Shown here piece after piece: positions 39,441-51,110 of a stretch of DNA of 64,000 nucleotides. The notes beneath the pieces are model-generated. The model was given only the letters and a program-made list of their open reading frames with translations, was not told where the DNA came from and ran no database searches. Origin of the DNA: Prorocentrum cordatum (taxonomy: Eukaryota > Sar > Dinophyceae > Prorocentrales > Prorocentraceae). Location: the NCBI GenBank assembly GCA_963575745.1, contig CAUYUJ010013869.1, positions 264,001 to 328,000 on the forward strand, in the 5' to 3' direction. The first letter of the stretch is position 1; each line of letters starts with the position of its first letter. The position numbers and the translations under genes were made by a program.

Positions 39441-40170
39441 TGTGAAGTCGGCGCAGAGACTCGATGCAACGAAAACAGCGGCACGGAAGCCAGGATCACC
39501 CCAAGACGAAGCCGGGACAGAGACAAAATCGGCAGGGACAGATTCGGGACCTCAGAGTGCCAGCGGCTCTGGAAGATGTATCGGGACCTGCGGCCTGATC
39601 AGCACGGTCCAGAACGCTCTGACAGCATTCCAGGACGAGCTGGATCGATCTGTCCCTGTCCCAGCCCCACGTGGCACCCCCGCCCATCCGCGGCGGCGGC
39701 CCACGGCGGCGTCGACGTCATCGGCCCAACGATTCGACGGTGGAAGGCCCGGCCAGCGAGCCGAGCACGCCAGGCCAGGCCGAGGATGCCGAGAGGCGGA
39801 CAGCGCGGCCCACCGCGCGGCCGTGCTGTCCGCGCCAGCGCGGGCCTGCTGCGGCAAGGGCAGGTGCAGCTGTCCGGCGCTCGCTGCGCAAGGGGAGGCC
39901 GAGGAGGAGGGCAGGAGCGGCCGCACGTGGAGGAGCAGGTGGCGGGGAGGGCGCAGAGCGAACAGGCAAAAGTCCATCGTCCATGCAGGAAGGGCGGGCG
40001 CGCCTGTGGCACGCAGGCCCTCTGCGCAGGCTGGTGGATGCGGGATCGGGCCGGCCAGTGCCGCGCGTGCTGCATCCCAAATGCTGTCCGCTCTTCCTGG
40101 GGAGGGCAGAGAGCGCAGAGGGAAGGGTAACTGAAGGGAGAGGGAGGGGCGCAGAGTACAACAGGGCATT
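39441..40170. other. Possible coding segment, strand and frame unresolved
   Basis: Several overlapping long frames exist on both strands in this GC-rich block; a plus-strand frame reads LISTVQNALTAFQDELDRSV. Cys-containing alternatives occur near 40000-40100. No family recognised and no splice structure supported. Confidence 0.2.
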
Positions 40171-40644
40171 CTGATCAGCGGTGCCAGCAGTGCCTAATCA
40201 GCGGCGCTAGCGGATTGAGACGACATCGTATCACACGAGCGAAACGAGTCGAGGCAAAGGGTGCCATTAAAACGTACGGTGGCTGGTGCTGTTCCAAGCG
40301 GTGCACCAAGTGCCCCTCCGTGCCGCGACATCATTGGTGGGCGTGGCAAGGCAGTGGATGTTCGTCTTTCGCTTGGTGACAGACCCTGCGAGCTGTGTTT
40401 CCACGCAGGATGGGACAAGTGGCCACATTCGGGCAACGACGACGCATTGGCTGCCCAATTCACGACGCTCCTCCGTTGCGACCCTGGCGCGGGCCCAGTT
40501 GCGAGGCACGAAAAAACATGGCTCAGCACAAAACACAAAAAACTGTTCTGAATGAGCAGCTCTGACGCAAAATAAACAATTACTCGAACCGCTGTCGCCC
40601 TCGGCGAACCTTCTTTCAGGCCCGCAGGGCGTGCTAAGATCTCC

Positions 40645-40885
40645 GGTAACACCCAGATCATGCGCTACCGAAAAATTTGGGTAGCGATCGGGAACGACCG
40701 GTCGCGACCGATACCGAAAAAATTTCGGTAGCGATCGGTCGCGGCTCGTTACCGAAAAACCATCGATTTCGGTAGCGAACGGTCGCGGTCGGTAGCGGAT
40801 TTTCAACGATTTCGATGAGAATATCAAGAGGCCGTTACCGACCGTTACCGACCGTTACCCATTTTGGTCGGCGACCGTTACCGAC
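40645..40885. repeat. CGGTCGCGACCG / GGTAGCGATCGG palindromic repeat, copy 1
   Basis: Begins CAGATCATGCGCTACCGAAA and reiterates GGTAGCGATCGGTCGCG and TACCGAAA motifs. The same start and motifs appear in inverted orientation at 61800-61980. Confidence 0.6.
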
Positions 40886-40899
40886 TGATTTTTGATGAT

Positions 40900-41270
40900 T
40901 TTGTATGCCAAAACCATCATCAGTAGCATCATCACCAGCATTCCCAACATAGCATCAAAACAATCATCATCCCATCATGATAAGCAGTATAACACTCATC
41001 ATATCATCCCAACAGGCATGCCAACGTAATCATCATACCATGATATCAGTGATACATATAATAACCATACCATCATCATATGATGATCATCACCATCATA
41101 TCATGATCATGATCATCACAACCATGACCAACATAACATTCATATCATGATCATCACCATCATACCATCATCATCCTCACTATCAGGGCCGTCACCACCA
41201 CAACCCCAATCAACACCATCATCAACACTACCATCTATGTCATCATGCTCATTATATCCATCACCTCATC
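40900..41270. repeat. ATCATCACCATCAT-rich array
   Basis: Degenerate CAT/ATC triplets with repeated TATCATGATCATCACCATC phrases. Confidence 0.8.
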
Positions 41271-41424
41271 ATCCTACTTCTCGCGCGTCCCCTCCTCGTC
41301 GTTCTCCTCTTACTGTTCGTACGCTACTCAGTGCGATTTCACCTTGGACCGACGGCGCCGCGCCGCGCCGAAGCCGCCCAGAAGTTCAAGCAGCGCCCAG
41401 CGTGGCGACGTACATGAGGAGGAG

Positions 41425-41635
41425 GAAGAGGATGAACATAATTAGGTGGATGAGGAGGAGGAGGAGGAGGAGGAGGAGGGGGAGGAGGATCGGACGCCAT
41501 TTGGGGCCACCAGATCGGGGACAGAGAAGGAGGGCCGAGGAGAGGGATGAGGAGGAGAGGGCGGAGGAGGAGGAGGAGGAGGAGGAAAAGAGGAGGAGGA
41601 GAGGGAAGAGGAGGAGGAGGAGGAGGAGGATAATA
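41425..41635. repeat. GGA-rich microsatellite
   Basis: GAG/GGA triplets interrupted near 41490-41540, followed at 41665-41730 by a tandem TGCGAACTGCGAAC repeat that reappears around 61325-61395. Confidence 0.85.
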
Positions 41636-41779
41636 GTGAATCCCCCCTTTGTCCTATCAGAATGACTGCGAACTGCGAACTGCGAACTGCGATCGGCGAG
41701 AATACGAACTGCGAACTGCGAACTGCGAAAACTAAGAACGACAACGCTCAGGATGAAAGACCCCGAAAGATTACCACGT

Positions 41780-42110
41780 TGCGACGCTCCGAGGCCCCAC
41801 AGGGGCCTTAAGCCGTCGTCTCCCAGAATCACGAGCAGCGTCCAGCGTGGCGACGGACGGCCTGCAAACAAACCTTGTCCTGGTGACAGGGTGGCCCAAG
41901 TCGACGCGACAGGGTCCCTGAGGGCCCATGACTGTATCGGACACCATCTCCGAGCCAAGTCCAGCGCGGCGGCGACGGAGGGGAGGGGGAGGCGTCGAGC
42001 TTGGGCGTGGAACTCGGTCCAAGGGGGACAGCGTCACGGAGCGAGAGAGAGAGAGAGAGGGAGAGACTTCGCCATTTCTGAGGCGTCGAGCGCGTGCCTG
42101 GAGCTCGCTG
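41780..42110. repeat. Dispersed repeat R6, copy 1
   Basis: Shares with 60925-61260 the order GTGACAGGGTGGCCCAAG, TCGACGCGACAGGGTCCCTG, GAGGGCCCATG and CAGCG.GGCGAC. Confidence 0.45.
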
Positions 42111-42378
42111 CCAGGCGGACAGAGCCACTGGGCGAGAGAGAGAGAGAGGGAGCGGAGCTGGAGGGCGTCCCTTCCTCCCTCGTATTCATCTTCGTCCGTC
42201 GTCAATCTACCTGCTCATCCTCTTCCCCCCATCCTCTTCGTCCTCTTTCTCCTCTTCCCCTCCTCCTCATCCTCCTCCTCCGTATCACCCCCCCCCTCCT
42301 CCTCCTCCGCCTCCTCCTGATAATCCGTCTTTCCTCCCCCTCCTCCCCCCTATATCCTGATTCACTCCGCGGTTGTAC

Positions 42379-42487
42379 CATCTTACGTTTATCTTACGTA
42401 AGATAAACGTAAGATGCATGCGTTCGCACCTGGTGGTCACGCAACACGTGCTATCTTACGGCGATCTGACGTAAGATAGACGTAAGA
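42379..42487. repeat. TCTTACGTAAGA palindrome element, copy 1
   Basis: 42379-42416 is a perfect 38-bp palindrome (half-site CATCTTACGTTTATCTTAC), followed by further TCTTACG / CGTAAGA inverted pairs to 42487. Related arrays at 51319-51457, 57108-57273, 58151-58466 and 61716-61790. Confidence 0.85.
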
Positions 42488-43344
42488 CACGTCAGTGCAT
42501 GAACTTGGAGAGAGGCTAAAATACATCGCCCGTGCGTGGCCAGAATGCAGAGCAAGAGCCAATCTGCAAGCACGCCCCTCCCACCCTCCACCGCAGAGAT
42601 GGTGGACGGGGGAGGGGGCGAGGAAGGTGGTTGCGGTGGCGTGTGCGTGGCGGGGTGGGGGGCGTGGAGGGGATAGTAAAGCATGAGCAGGGAGAAAGGG
42701 ATGTGGGAGGCGGAAGTGGAGGAGGAGGAGGAGGAGGAGGAGGAGGAGGTTGGAGGGGCAGAAGGAGGAGGAGGTGGAGGATATGACAGGACCTGGCCAC
42801 TCTGGGTTGGCGTGGGAGGGGCTTGCATGCGATTGCAATCGCAGCTCCTAGTCCATGCTTCCACGCGTGAACTCCAGGTCCGCCACCCCCCGCCAAGGGG
42901 CCGCAGGCAGAAGAAATGGCCTCGTCGACGGCACTACACGCCGACCCCCAGGCGATGGAGACAGGGGCCCCGCACGGCATCCCTCCCCCCAATCCCAAGG
43001 GGTTCGGCAGCGCGCCTTCTCCGAGACAGGAGGGCTGAGGGGGGCGGGGGGATGGAAGGAGAGGGCGGGGAGGCAACGGGAGAATGGTTAGGGAAAAGGA
43101 TTGGGAACAAAGGGGGGTGGGGCTGGAAAGGGAGGAGGAGGAGGCTGCCGAGACGGAAGAGGCTTTGGGAGGCACAGGGAGGAGGGAGAGAGGGAGAGGA
43201 GGCATGGGGGAGGCGACGATCGGCGACAGCGACGCTTCTCTCCGTCCCACGCCCCCCCTTGTCACCCTCACCATCCCCTTCCCCATCGCTCTCATCATCA
43301 TCCTTCGCTTCCTCCTGCTCCCCGCCTCTCCCTCGCCCTCCCCA
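42488..43344. other. No gene established
   Basis: GGA-rich sequence (42715-42780) and GC-rich stretches. A further 3' exon of the transposase-like gene upstream may lie here but none could be supported. Confidence 0.35.
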
Positions 43345-46094
43345 TCATCCTTGCCCCCCTCCTCCTTTTTTTGTAGCCAGCATAGACGCTTCCAAAAAAA
43401 GGCAACGTGGATAGACGGAGTCATACATATGCCTACCAGCACGCATTCGCTCCGCCAGCTTACAGCTGACTGACGCGATCGACGTCCCCACGGCGCACGC
43501 GCTAGCAACCCTAGTCACGAACCTCTGATAGTCTTCTGGCTGATAACACCATACGTACTTAGGGTTGAGGGGCACCTGCCGAAGCAGGTGCCAGAAGAAA
43601 TGGTGTTTGTTCACCATTGACCATTTCTTTTTCCCCTGGTCCAGAGCATGCCGTGCCAACGCCGAATAGCATGTGAGGTAGTTGTCGCCCGCCCGCTGCA
43701 GCGCGGTGCATTGGGCGTCGGTCAAGAACATATCCCCAACGTCTATGATCTGGTACACTTGACACAAGCTTTTGAAAAGCAACGTACGCGTTCGCATAAT
43801 GTTGGACCCCGTATCGTAATCCTGGGCTAGCTGGTAGCACACGGTGGCGAGCGTTCTGGTCTCGGCTGCTTTCACAGCCTTGGACAACGTGGGATACTTG
43901 GCGTGGGGCGCATCCTTGTCAGCGACAAACATACTAAACTTCAATGTAGAAATACGGTGGTCCAGTCCACGATCCCTATAGATGGCCTGAATTCTATCCC
44001 AGACTCGAGCTACCCTGTCGTTCCTGCTGCCGTGCCCCTGCTCGATCACGATTTCGTATAGCAGGTTGGCCACCGACTGGGCGGTGATCCCGATGTCCAT
44101 GCAGTGCATCACGTCTAATGCTAAAGTTCGTACTGTGACGCCCCATATATCATACAACGGATGGGTGACCCTGTAGTCGCGCTCCTGGAATTTCCAATGG
44201 TTTGGGGTCTCCTCTGGGGAAGGGGCCGCGGCCCTAAACGCGAAACACCTCCACCAACCTACGCCATACCCACCCTCCACCCACCCCCGCCCTCATCCCT
44301 CCCACACCCCGCCACGCGCACACACCACGCCCTCCACACCCTCCACGCACCCCTCTCACGAGCCCCACACCCTTTAAAAACAACACGGGGCGAAGGGTTG
44401 CACAAGTCCTCCGCGAAGTTGTTGAATGCATTCTCACCGTCGCCCCTGGAACAAGGGCAGAGCCAGCAAAACATATCTTCACCAGGGTACGGCATTTGCA
44501 GGTGGGACGCATAATATTCCAAGTCCCCGAGCACGGCGTATATGAAGGCCTTGAAAGGCCTGTCAGCCGAACGCAGCCATTGCCCTGCAAGCCTAGAGCG
44601 TTCTGAATCCAAGGGGCCACCATTCCAGTCCGACGCCCCCGCCGTGCCGAGGGACCTCATGGATCAACGGGTATGCCTCTCACTCGCACGTCCTGCTTCC
44701 CCCGCTCCTTGCCACCCTCGCTCCCATCGCTCCCCCCCCCCTTCTCTATCTCTAAGCGGCCGCTCGGTGGCACAGGCGGCAGTCAGGCGCGACAGATCAG
44801 GAGCGAGAAGGGATGGGATTGAGAGAAGGACTGTGAATGCGAGACGAACGCACCGAAACCGACGACGACACGCGAAGGAGGAGGAGGAGGAGGTGGAGGA
44901 GGAGAGGCGAGCAGCAGGAGGAGCAGGGAGAGGCGGGGGGGAGGAAGAGGAGGAGGAACAGGAGGAGCAGGGGGAGGCGGGGAGGAGGAAGAGGAGGAAG
45001 AGGAGAAGGAGGAGGAGGAGGAGGGATGCGACTACCCAGTTGGTGTTTTCAGAGTGGATCGGCGAAGCCTGGTTTATCCACAATTGGGTGCTTCCCCTCC
45101 GCCAGGGCATTAAACGACCACTTGAGCACTTTCCATATTTCGACGAAGCTGTCGCGGCCACCATGGTGGCGCTCTTTAGCCATAATGCTAGCAGGCCAGG
45201 ATGCCAGGTTCATCGTTAGAGTCTTTGTGGTGCCGACGGCTAGTAACCCAGTCATACTGACGGTGACCAGCGAATCTCGAGTAAGAAACTCTGCGCCGTC
45301 TCCGTGTACTCGGAGCGGCAGCAGCGCCGTGCCACGGTCGCGTATTTTCCAGGCAGGATGCTCTCGAAGGCGAGGCTCGTTCCTGGGTTGATGTTTCACG
45401 CCTGGGGCAAGCACAGCAAGGGTAACGCAACGTTTTACTATCACGGAACTGGCACATGAGTAAAATCAGAGGAAGTCTCAAGCACGGGCGACATCAAAAC
45501 AGTTCCCCTCCTCCTACCATCAACCTCCCGCCTCTTCCGCCCTCCCCCCCCCCCCCCACGCCCGCCATGACCCCCTCCACCTCATCGCCTCCACCTCCAC
45601 CTCCAAAAAAGTCACCTGCTAGCGTGGGCCCAGAACTCGGCGAGACGGTCCACGCCGAACATGGTCTCGAATTCAGCTGGGTACTTGTGAAATAGCACAC
45701 CGAACCATTCGTGTGGGAGCAACACCGAACACTCTGTGGTCGAGACTTCTGTCGATTTTAAATCGACGAACGGGATTTTGAATGTACATGTTTTGGGTAA
45801 CTCATTCTTCCCCAACATGGTAGTCAATTGCCCGTGCACGTTCCCTGGATAATGGCCCCATTGGCCAAGACTGGCCAAACGCTCGACCTCCCTGTGGCGC
45901 AACCCATCTCGGCATGCCGCCGCAGCCACGCGTTGCACTTCTGTTGCGGGCGTCAGCCCCCAACTCCACGCCTTGAGCAAATGAGTGCTCAAGTTCGAGA
46001 ATGCAGGCTCAGGGGCACTTGCTGCATCTGGCCCATTGTCGGAACTGCCGTCCGCCTCCACGGGCTGCAGGCGTCTCCGACGCTTGGGAGACAT
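43345..46094 (-). CDS. Multi-exon transposase-like protein (dinoflagellate-expanded type), 3' end uncertain
   Basis: Minus-strand exons: 46094-45616 (ATG, MSPKRRRRLQ, basic start), 45448 to about 45070, 44655-44387, and 44213 to about 43400. Exon 1 to 2 (AG|GTGACT...CAG|TTCC) and exon 3 to 4 (C|GTGTTG...CCAG|AGGAG) are phase-consistent; exon 2 to 3 is not, so a small exon or a lesion may lie between. Telling stretches: ERHHGGRDSFVEIWKVLKWS, FKAFIYAVLGDLEYYASHL followed by CWLCPCSR, and HPLYDIWGVTVRTLALDVMH then CMDIGITAQSV. From memory these are hallmarks of large dinoflagellate families annotated as transposase-like (tnp2/Plavaka-type DDE), but no catalytic triad was confirmed by eye. Exon 4 is open to 43345; its real donor is unresolved. 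It could be a domesticated host gene. Confidence 0.5.
44876..45025. repeat. GGA-rich microsatellite within an intron
   Basis: GAG/GGA triplets with GCAGGAGGAGCAGGG interruptions, between exons 2 and 3 of the transposase-like gene. Confidence 0.85.
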
Positions 46095-46917
46095 GGCGGG
46101 CGACGGGGCGATGCCGTTTCGAGCCCCCACGCCGACGCTACGAACGAACGCGATGTCGATAACAACACGGGAGACGGATGGGACGGATGAGGAGACCACG
46201 TCAGACGATGAGAGAAAGCAGGCGAGACTGATAGCTGCGCGCCGCAACTGCAGCAGTCGGGAAAGCCATCCTCGACCAAAAACAATTACAGGAGCGGTCT
46301 GCCGAGCACGCAGCGGGCCACCGAGTCGCCGACATTTGGCGCTTTTAAGTGCCACTACGAGCGCAATCGCCCTATCACCAGGGCCGCTCCGAAGAATGGA
46401 AGGCATGTTCACATCGCATGGCACGTTTTGGGGAGACGCTTTCAGGGTCAGGGTAACTTCCAACGCAGGCAATGGTGATGGGAAATGTTCAAAGGCGAGC
46501 GGGCTACCCTGTGATTCCGAGGGGACGGCTTGGGGGGGACCTGCAACGCAGCCCCATGGGCCGCGCCGTTGAGTTAACCTCACACAGACACGTGCATATT
46601 GAGAAGTGTTGGGCCTCACCAAGAAGCCTTCTGATGTGCCTTCTCTCCTCGTCTGCGGCGCTGGCCGCCACGCGAGGCAAGCGCTACGCCGCGCAGGAAC
46701 TCTCGAGACGAAACCATTGCTGAGCGTCCTTCCCAAAGGCCCAGGGGAGGCCACCTAGATGCCGAAACGAGGGGGGCGCCCGCAAATAACAGGTGGAGGT
46801 GGTTGGGGCACGTCCTCGAGGGCGAGGGGCATCCAAATCTCTGCGCCAGCTGCATGGCATCGTCTCTAGCGTTCCTGCAACCCCAAGCCTAGGCGAGGAT
46901 GTCCTGCAACCCCAAGC

Positions 46918-49900
46918 CTAGACGAGGATGCTGAGGCCCCTGGTCGTCTGCATCACCGACTTGGCCTTGGTGATGAGCTCCTTCACCGCGGTGACGTCGC
47001 ACAGGTCGTCCAGCTGCAGCATGCCCGCGGAGCTGTTGAGCCCCTGGACGACCTGCAGCACCTATGGCGGCGATCAAACAAAATAGTTTACAGTGCTCAT
47101 GCCCTGCCCCCGAAGGCCCACGTTGGCTGCAATCGGACCCTGCAGTAGTTTCGGCTCTACGCTGATTCGACTGGCCAACGCTGAATACGTATTTGAAATA
47201 AACGATGCGGACTCGTTGAGCGCAAAAACAAAACTCATCCCATTCTTCCTCGGCCCCCCCCTCCTGCTCCCCTCCCCCTCATTATCCATCCCTCTTCCGT
47301 CTCCTCCTCCTCCACACCCCCTTTCTCGCCTAGACGACCCGCGATCCCTCGACCGAGTCCGGATTGCGCCCTCTCGCCTCTCAAGCTTTCCCCCTCGTAT
47401 TTTCGCTCCAATTCCCATCCCCTAGTGTTGTTCTACACGTCCTCCTCCTTCGCATCCCCCATGCATCCTCTCCCTCTTGCTCCTGACGCTTTTTCTATCA
47501 GCATGCGCCTTCTTGGCGTCAGCAACCTGCTCCCTCGAATACTGCTCGGCGCCGTTCGCCACGCGGATGATCGGCACCAGGCTTGCGCTGATCTCCTCCG
47601 AAGGGAGGAGGGCGACAGCACTGGCAAACGCATGTTGGAGGGCGCCTCTGAGGAGTGAGTTGAGGGAAGGAGACAAGGGAATCTGAGATAAGGACGAGGA
47701 CATGGCAAGGTGATGATAACTTCCAGGAGGGGAGACTGAAATGGAGAAGGGGTTGGAGCAAGGTAGAGTGAACCACCGTGCGCTGAAGGGGGAGACGGCA
47801 CGCGTGGAGGCGGAGGTGGAGGAGGAGACAGAAGTAGGCAGGAGGAGGAGGCGTGAGGACGAGGAAGAGGCTGGAGGAGGCAGGAGGTGGAGGAGGAGGG
47901 GAAGGAGATAAGCGGCGCCCGCCATCCTTATCCTCCTTCTCACTTTGAATTTGCTCTTCGGCCTCATACTCCATCCTCTTCCTTATCCCCCCGATCCTCC
48001 GCCCCCTCCTATAATGAGTATCATTCCTGGACGTGGGGGGGGCGGGCGGTGTGAACGGATAGGGCCATCCCGACGCGTCCTTGGTCGCCGTCTGCACCTT
48101 CCCCACCTCCTGCAGCGCCATCGCTGGGGTCTTGATGGCCTCGAGCTTGAGCTTCGTAATGACCTCTGCGCTGGCCATGACCTTGTCCACCTGCTTCTTC
48201 ATGCTGGAGGCCTTGCTCGGGAGGGGAAAGCTGGAGGTTGGAGGCAGGATGTGGAAAAGGGGTGGGGGTACGAGGAGGAGAGGGAAGAGGGGGGGGGAAG
48301 GTGGAGGAGGGGTAGGAGGAGGAGGAGCATTGGGAGGAGGAGAAGGGGGAGGAGGAGGAGGAGGAGGAGGAGGAGGAGGCGAGGTAGGTGGAATACGATG
48401 AGGAGGTGGAGGAGGGGCTGGATGACGAGTGGAAGGGACATGTTCATATTGACTGTTGGTTGAATAGTGCCATGGAACAGAGAGAGAAATGACGAGGGGT
48501 CGACGCAGTAGGGAGCGAGCGGGAGCACGCAAGGGAAACCATGCGAATTGGGCACAGGAAATGCGAAGGGAAATGTGGATGGTGAATAGAAAGAGGGTGG
48601 AGGAGGAGGGCGAATGAGATTTTGAGGAGGGGAGGGTGAGGCGAGAGAGTTCATGTGGAGAGGCGGAATCAAAAACTGATAGGGAGGCCTTGCCACGACC
48701 AGCTTTGTTCTTGCGCTCGGGGTTGCCGCCGTCGTCCTCGATGCCAGGCAGGTCCAAGCCCATGTGGAGCATGCTGCCTGTCTGAAGGGAAACGCCAAGC
48801 AACCCTCCTTCAACCCTCCCATCATCATCTACCCCATACCTCTCCTCCTCACACCACCCTTCTACACATCCTCTCGCCTGGCGCCTCCTCCTCCTCCTCC
48901 TCGTTGTCATGCCATCTTCCCAACCCCTTCCTCCTCACCTCTCAGTCTCCTCCACCTCCTCACCTCTTCCTCCTCACCTCTCATTCTCTCATTTTCCATT
49001 AAATGTGGAGTAGGTGTTTGGAGGTGGTCCGCGTGCCGTGGGTCGCGAGATCACTGTTCATCCTGATGCTGCACATCCCCTGGCCGATGTCCTCGAGCTC
49101 CTGCGCGGTGATGCTCTTCCTGCCTCCTCCGATCTGCGTCTTCTGTCTGGAGAAGGACTTTTTGGCGGCGTGGCTCACGTGCTTGTACTGCATCCTCCGC
49201 GGGTTGATGGGGTTCGGGCGAACCTGGGCTGTCGCGCCGTGGGACCCACCACAAAAACGCCGACGCGCGTAATGGGGCCCGACCCGAAACAGTTCTGCGC
49301 CCTCGCCCTGGTATCGAATGGCTGAATGCAAGAAGTATCGGGGGGGGCGTCGCGACGAAAGCTCTGGCGCGCAAGCACGGCAATATGAGATCGAGGGGGC
49401 TGGGTCTAGAGATAGACACGTTGTTTGGGTGTCCTAGAGAAATCTGGAGGTGGACGGTGCTGATGAGGCGTGCGCGTGCGTGTGTTTGTGCGTGTGTGTG
49501 TGTGTGTGTGCGTGTGTGCGTGTGTGTGGGTGGGGGGTTATCGTTCCCCTTCCTCCTGGCAATGTCCACCTCAGGCTTATTGAAATAATCTCCTCCCGCC
49601 CTGGTGACACTTACCAGGATCGCGTGCCTCCTCCACACCATCAGTATGCTCACGCTCACCCTCTTCATCCTCTCATCCATCGTACGTGGTTCAACAACGT
49701 CGGGCCTGTATCTTCCCCTCCGCGATCATCTCCTCCGCCTCCGAAGACGAGTACTGGTCCTTCAGCTGTTTGTGCGACAGCCAGGCCTCGCTCTGCTCCA
49801 CGGACTCCGAGAACGAGATCTTGTTGACCACGTCCATGAATGACTCCCCGAGCTGAGGGTCCCGCAGGAAGCCCATGAGAAGTTTGCACTTCGTGGCGTT

Positions 49901-51110
49901 CTTCTTCTCCCCGCTGTGTTTGTCAATCTTGTCGGCCTGGCACGGGCCAAATTTGTGTCGGGTGCCTTCCCCCTCGCCTTCACCGAGCACATCCGCATCC
50001 TAAATCACCCTCCTCATCCTCATTTGGTCGGTTATCCTCATCCTCGTCATCGCCCTCCAGGCCCTTCTTTATCCTGCCCTCCTCGCATCGTCATCATCCT
50101 GCTGACATCCCCCCTCATCGCCCTCAGCTCTCCTTGCTCATCCCATCCTCATCATCATTGCCCTGTTCTTCATCCTCCCCGCATCCATCTTCGTCGCCAT
50201 CGTCTTCGCCGTGGACATCGTCTTGATCGTCGGCGTCTTTCACGCTGATTGCCCTCACCGTTATCCTCTTCATCACAAACGCCACCTATTCGTCATTGGC
50301 CCTGGCGTCGTCGTCGTCCCCCTCATTTCGGTCCGCCATAGCTGGCCTCCGTGAACGCCTTCTCTGCCTCTGGGTTGCTCTTGCGGGCTGTCTTGAAGCG
50401 GCCGCACAGCGCCCTGGCGAACGAAGGGGGGGAGACAGTTGGCGAAGCTGGCGGCGACAACGACGCCGATGACGACGACGAGATATTTCTCTTCCTCCCC
50501 CTCCTTAGCTAGGATTGGGAAGGGGGTCACAGGCGAATGGGCGCGGGCAGTGTCGTAAACAGATTAAGGAGGGGTGGCCTTATTTCGTCGGGCTTGAACA
50601 CCGCTTCCAAGGACGCACGGTCCTCGATGTTCCCGTGGGCTTGGAACAATTTCATTTTCGCGTCGAGGTCGTCGAGCGAGAGGGCTGCCTGCTGAAGCTT
50701 CTTCCAGTTCCACCTCGGGGGAGGGTGGGAAGAAGGTTGCGCGGGAGTGCCTCTGTCTGAATATATTTCGGCATTGTTTCGAGTGGGTGAAATCAACTAG
50801 TGGAAACGATGGACCACTGAAGCTCGGGCATGTTACACCAGGAACCCCAGGGTTGAGTGGAGATGAGAAGGGTGCCATAGATGAAGGGGGTGGAGAGGTG
50901 AGGGGGAGGAGGAGGAGGAGGAGGAGGAGGAGGTGGTGGAGGATGGGGGAGGAGGGAGGAGGAGGGGGAGAGTGTGCAGGTTCGAGCGCCAGCCCACACG
51001 TCATCGGCTTTCGCAGGCTTGGTCGAGGCAGCAGGCTTCCTCATGGAGACCTTCGCGTTCGGATGCTTCGACTTCAGGATTGCCTTGAAGACGGGCTTCT
51101 TGGGCGCCAT
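46918..51110 (-). CDS. Nine-exon gene of unknown function, 401 codons, apparently complete
   Basis: Exons (minus): 51110-50998, 50713-50579, 50413-50347, 49936-49706, 49223-49055, 48777-48689, 48211-48075, 47647-47527, 47061-46918. They join in phase from ATG 51110 to TAG 46918 (1206 nt including stop). Introns are 165-482 nt; four begin with GC (introns 2, 3, 4, 6) and four with GT; all but one acceptor is AG|G. The protein starts basic (MAPKKPVFKAILKSKHPNAK), contains WLSHKQLKDQYSSSEAEEMI (about residues 155-175) and a Lys/Arg-rich stretch (RRMQYKHVSHAAKKSFSRQK), and ends with a helical ELITKAKSVMQTTRGLSILV. From memory the WLSHKQL...EAEEMIAEGK pattern occurs in a large dinoflagellate-specific family without known function. 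It stands about 1.6 kb downstream of the next gene on the same strand. Confidence 0.7.
49485..49530. repeat. (TG)n microsatellite in intron 4
   Basis: GTGTGTGTGTG run with occasional C on the plus strand, inside an intron of the nine-exon gene. Confidence 0.85.

Noticed and set aside
41386-42406. Ser/Leu-rich frames with apparent transmembrane segments
   Set aside because: Composition follows GGA and CTC repeats; no consistent codon bias.
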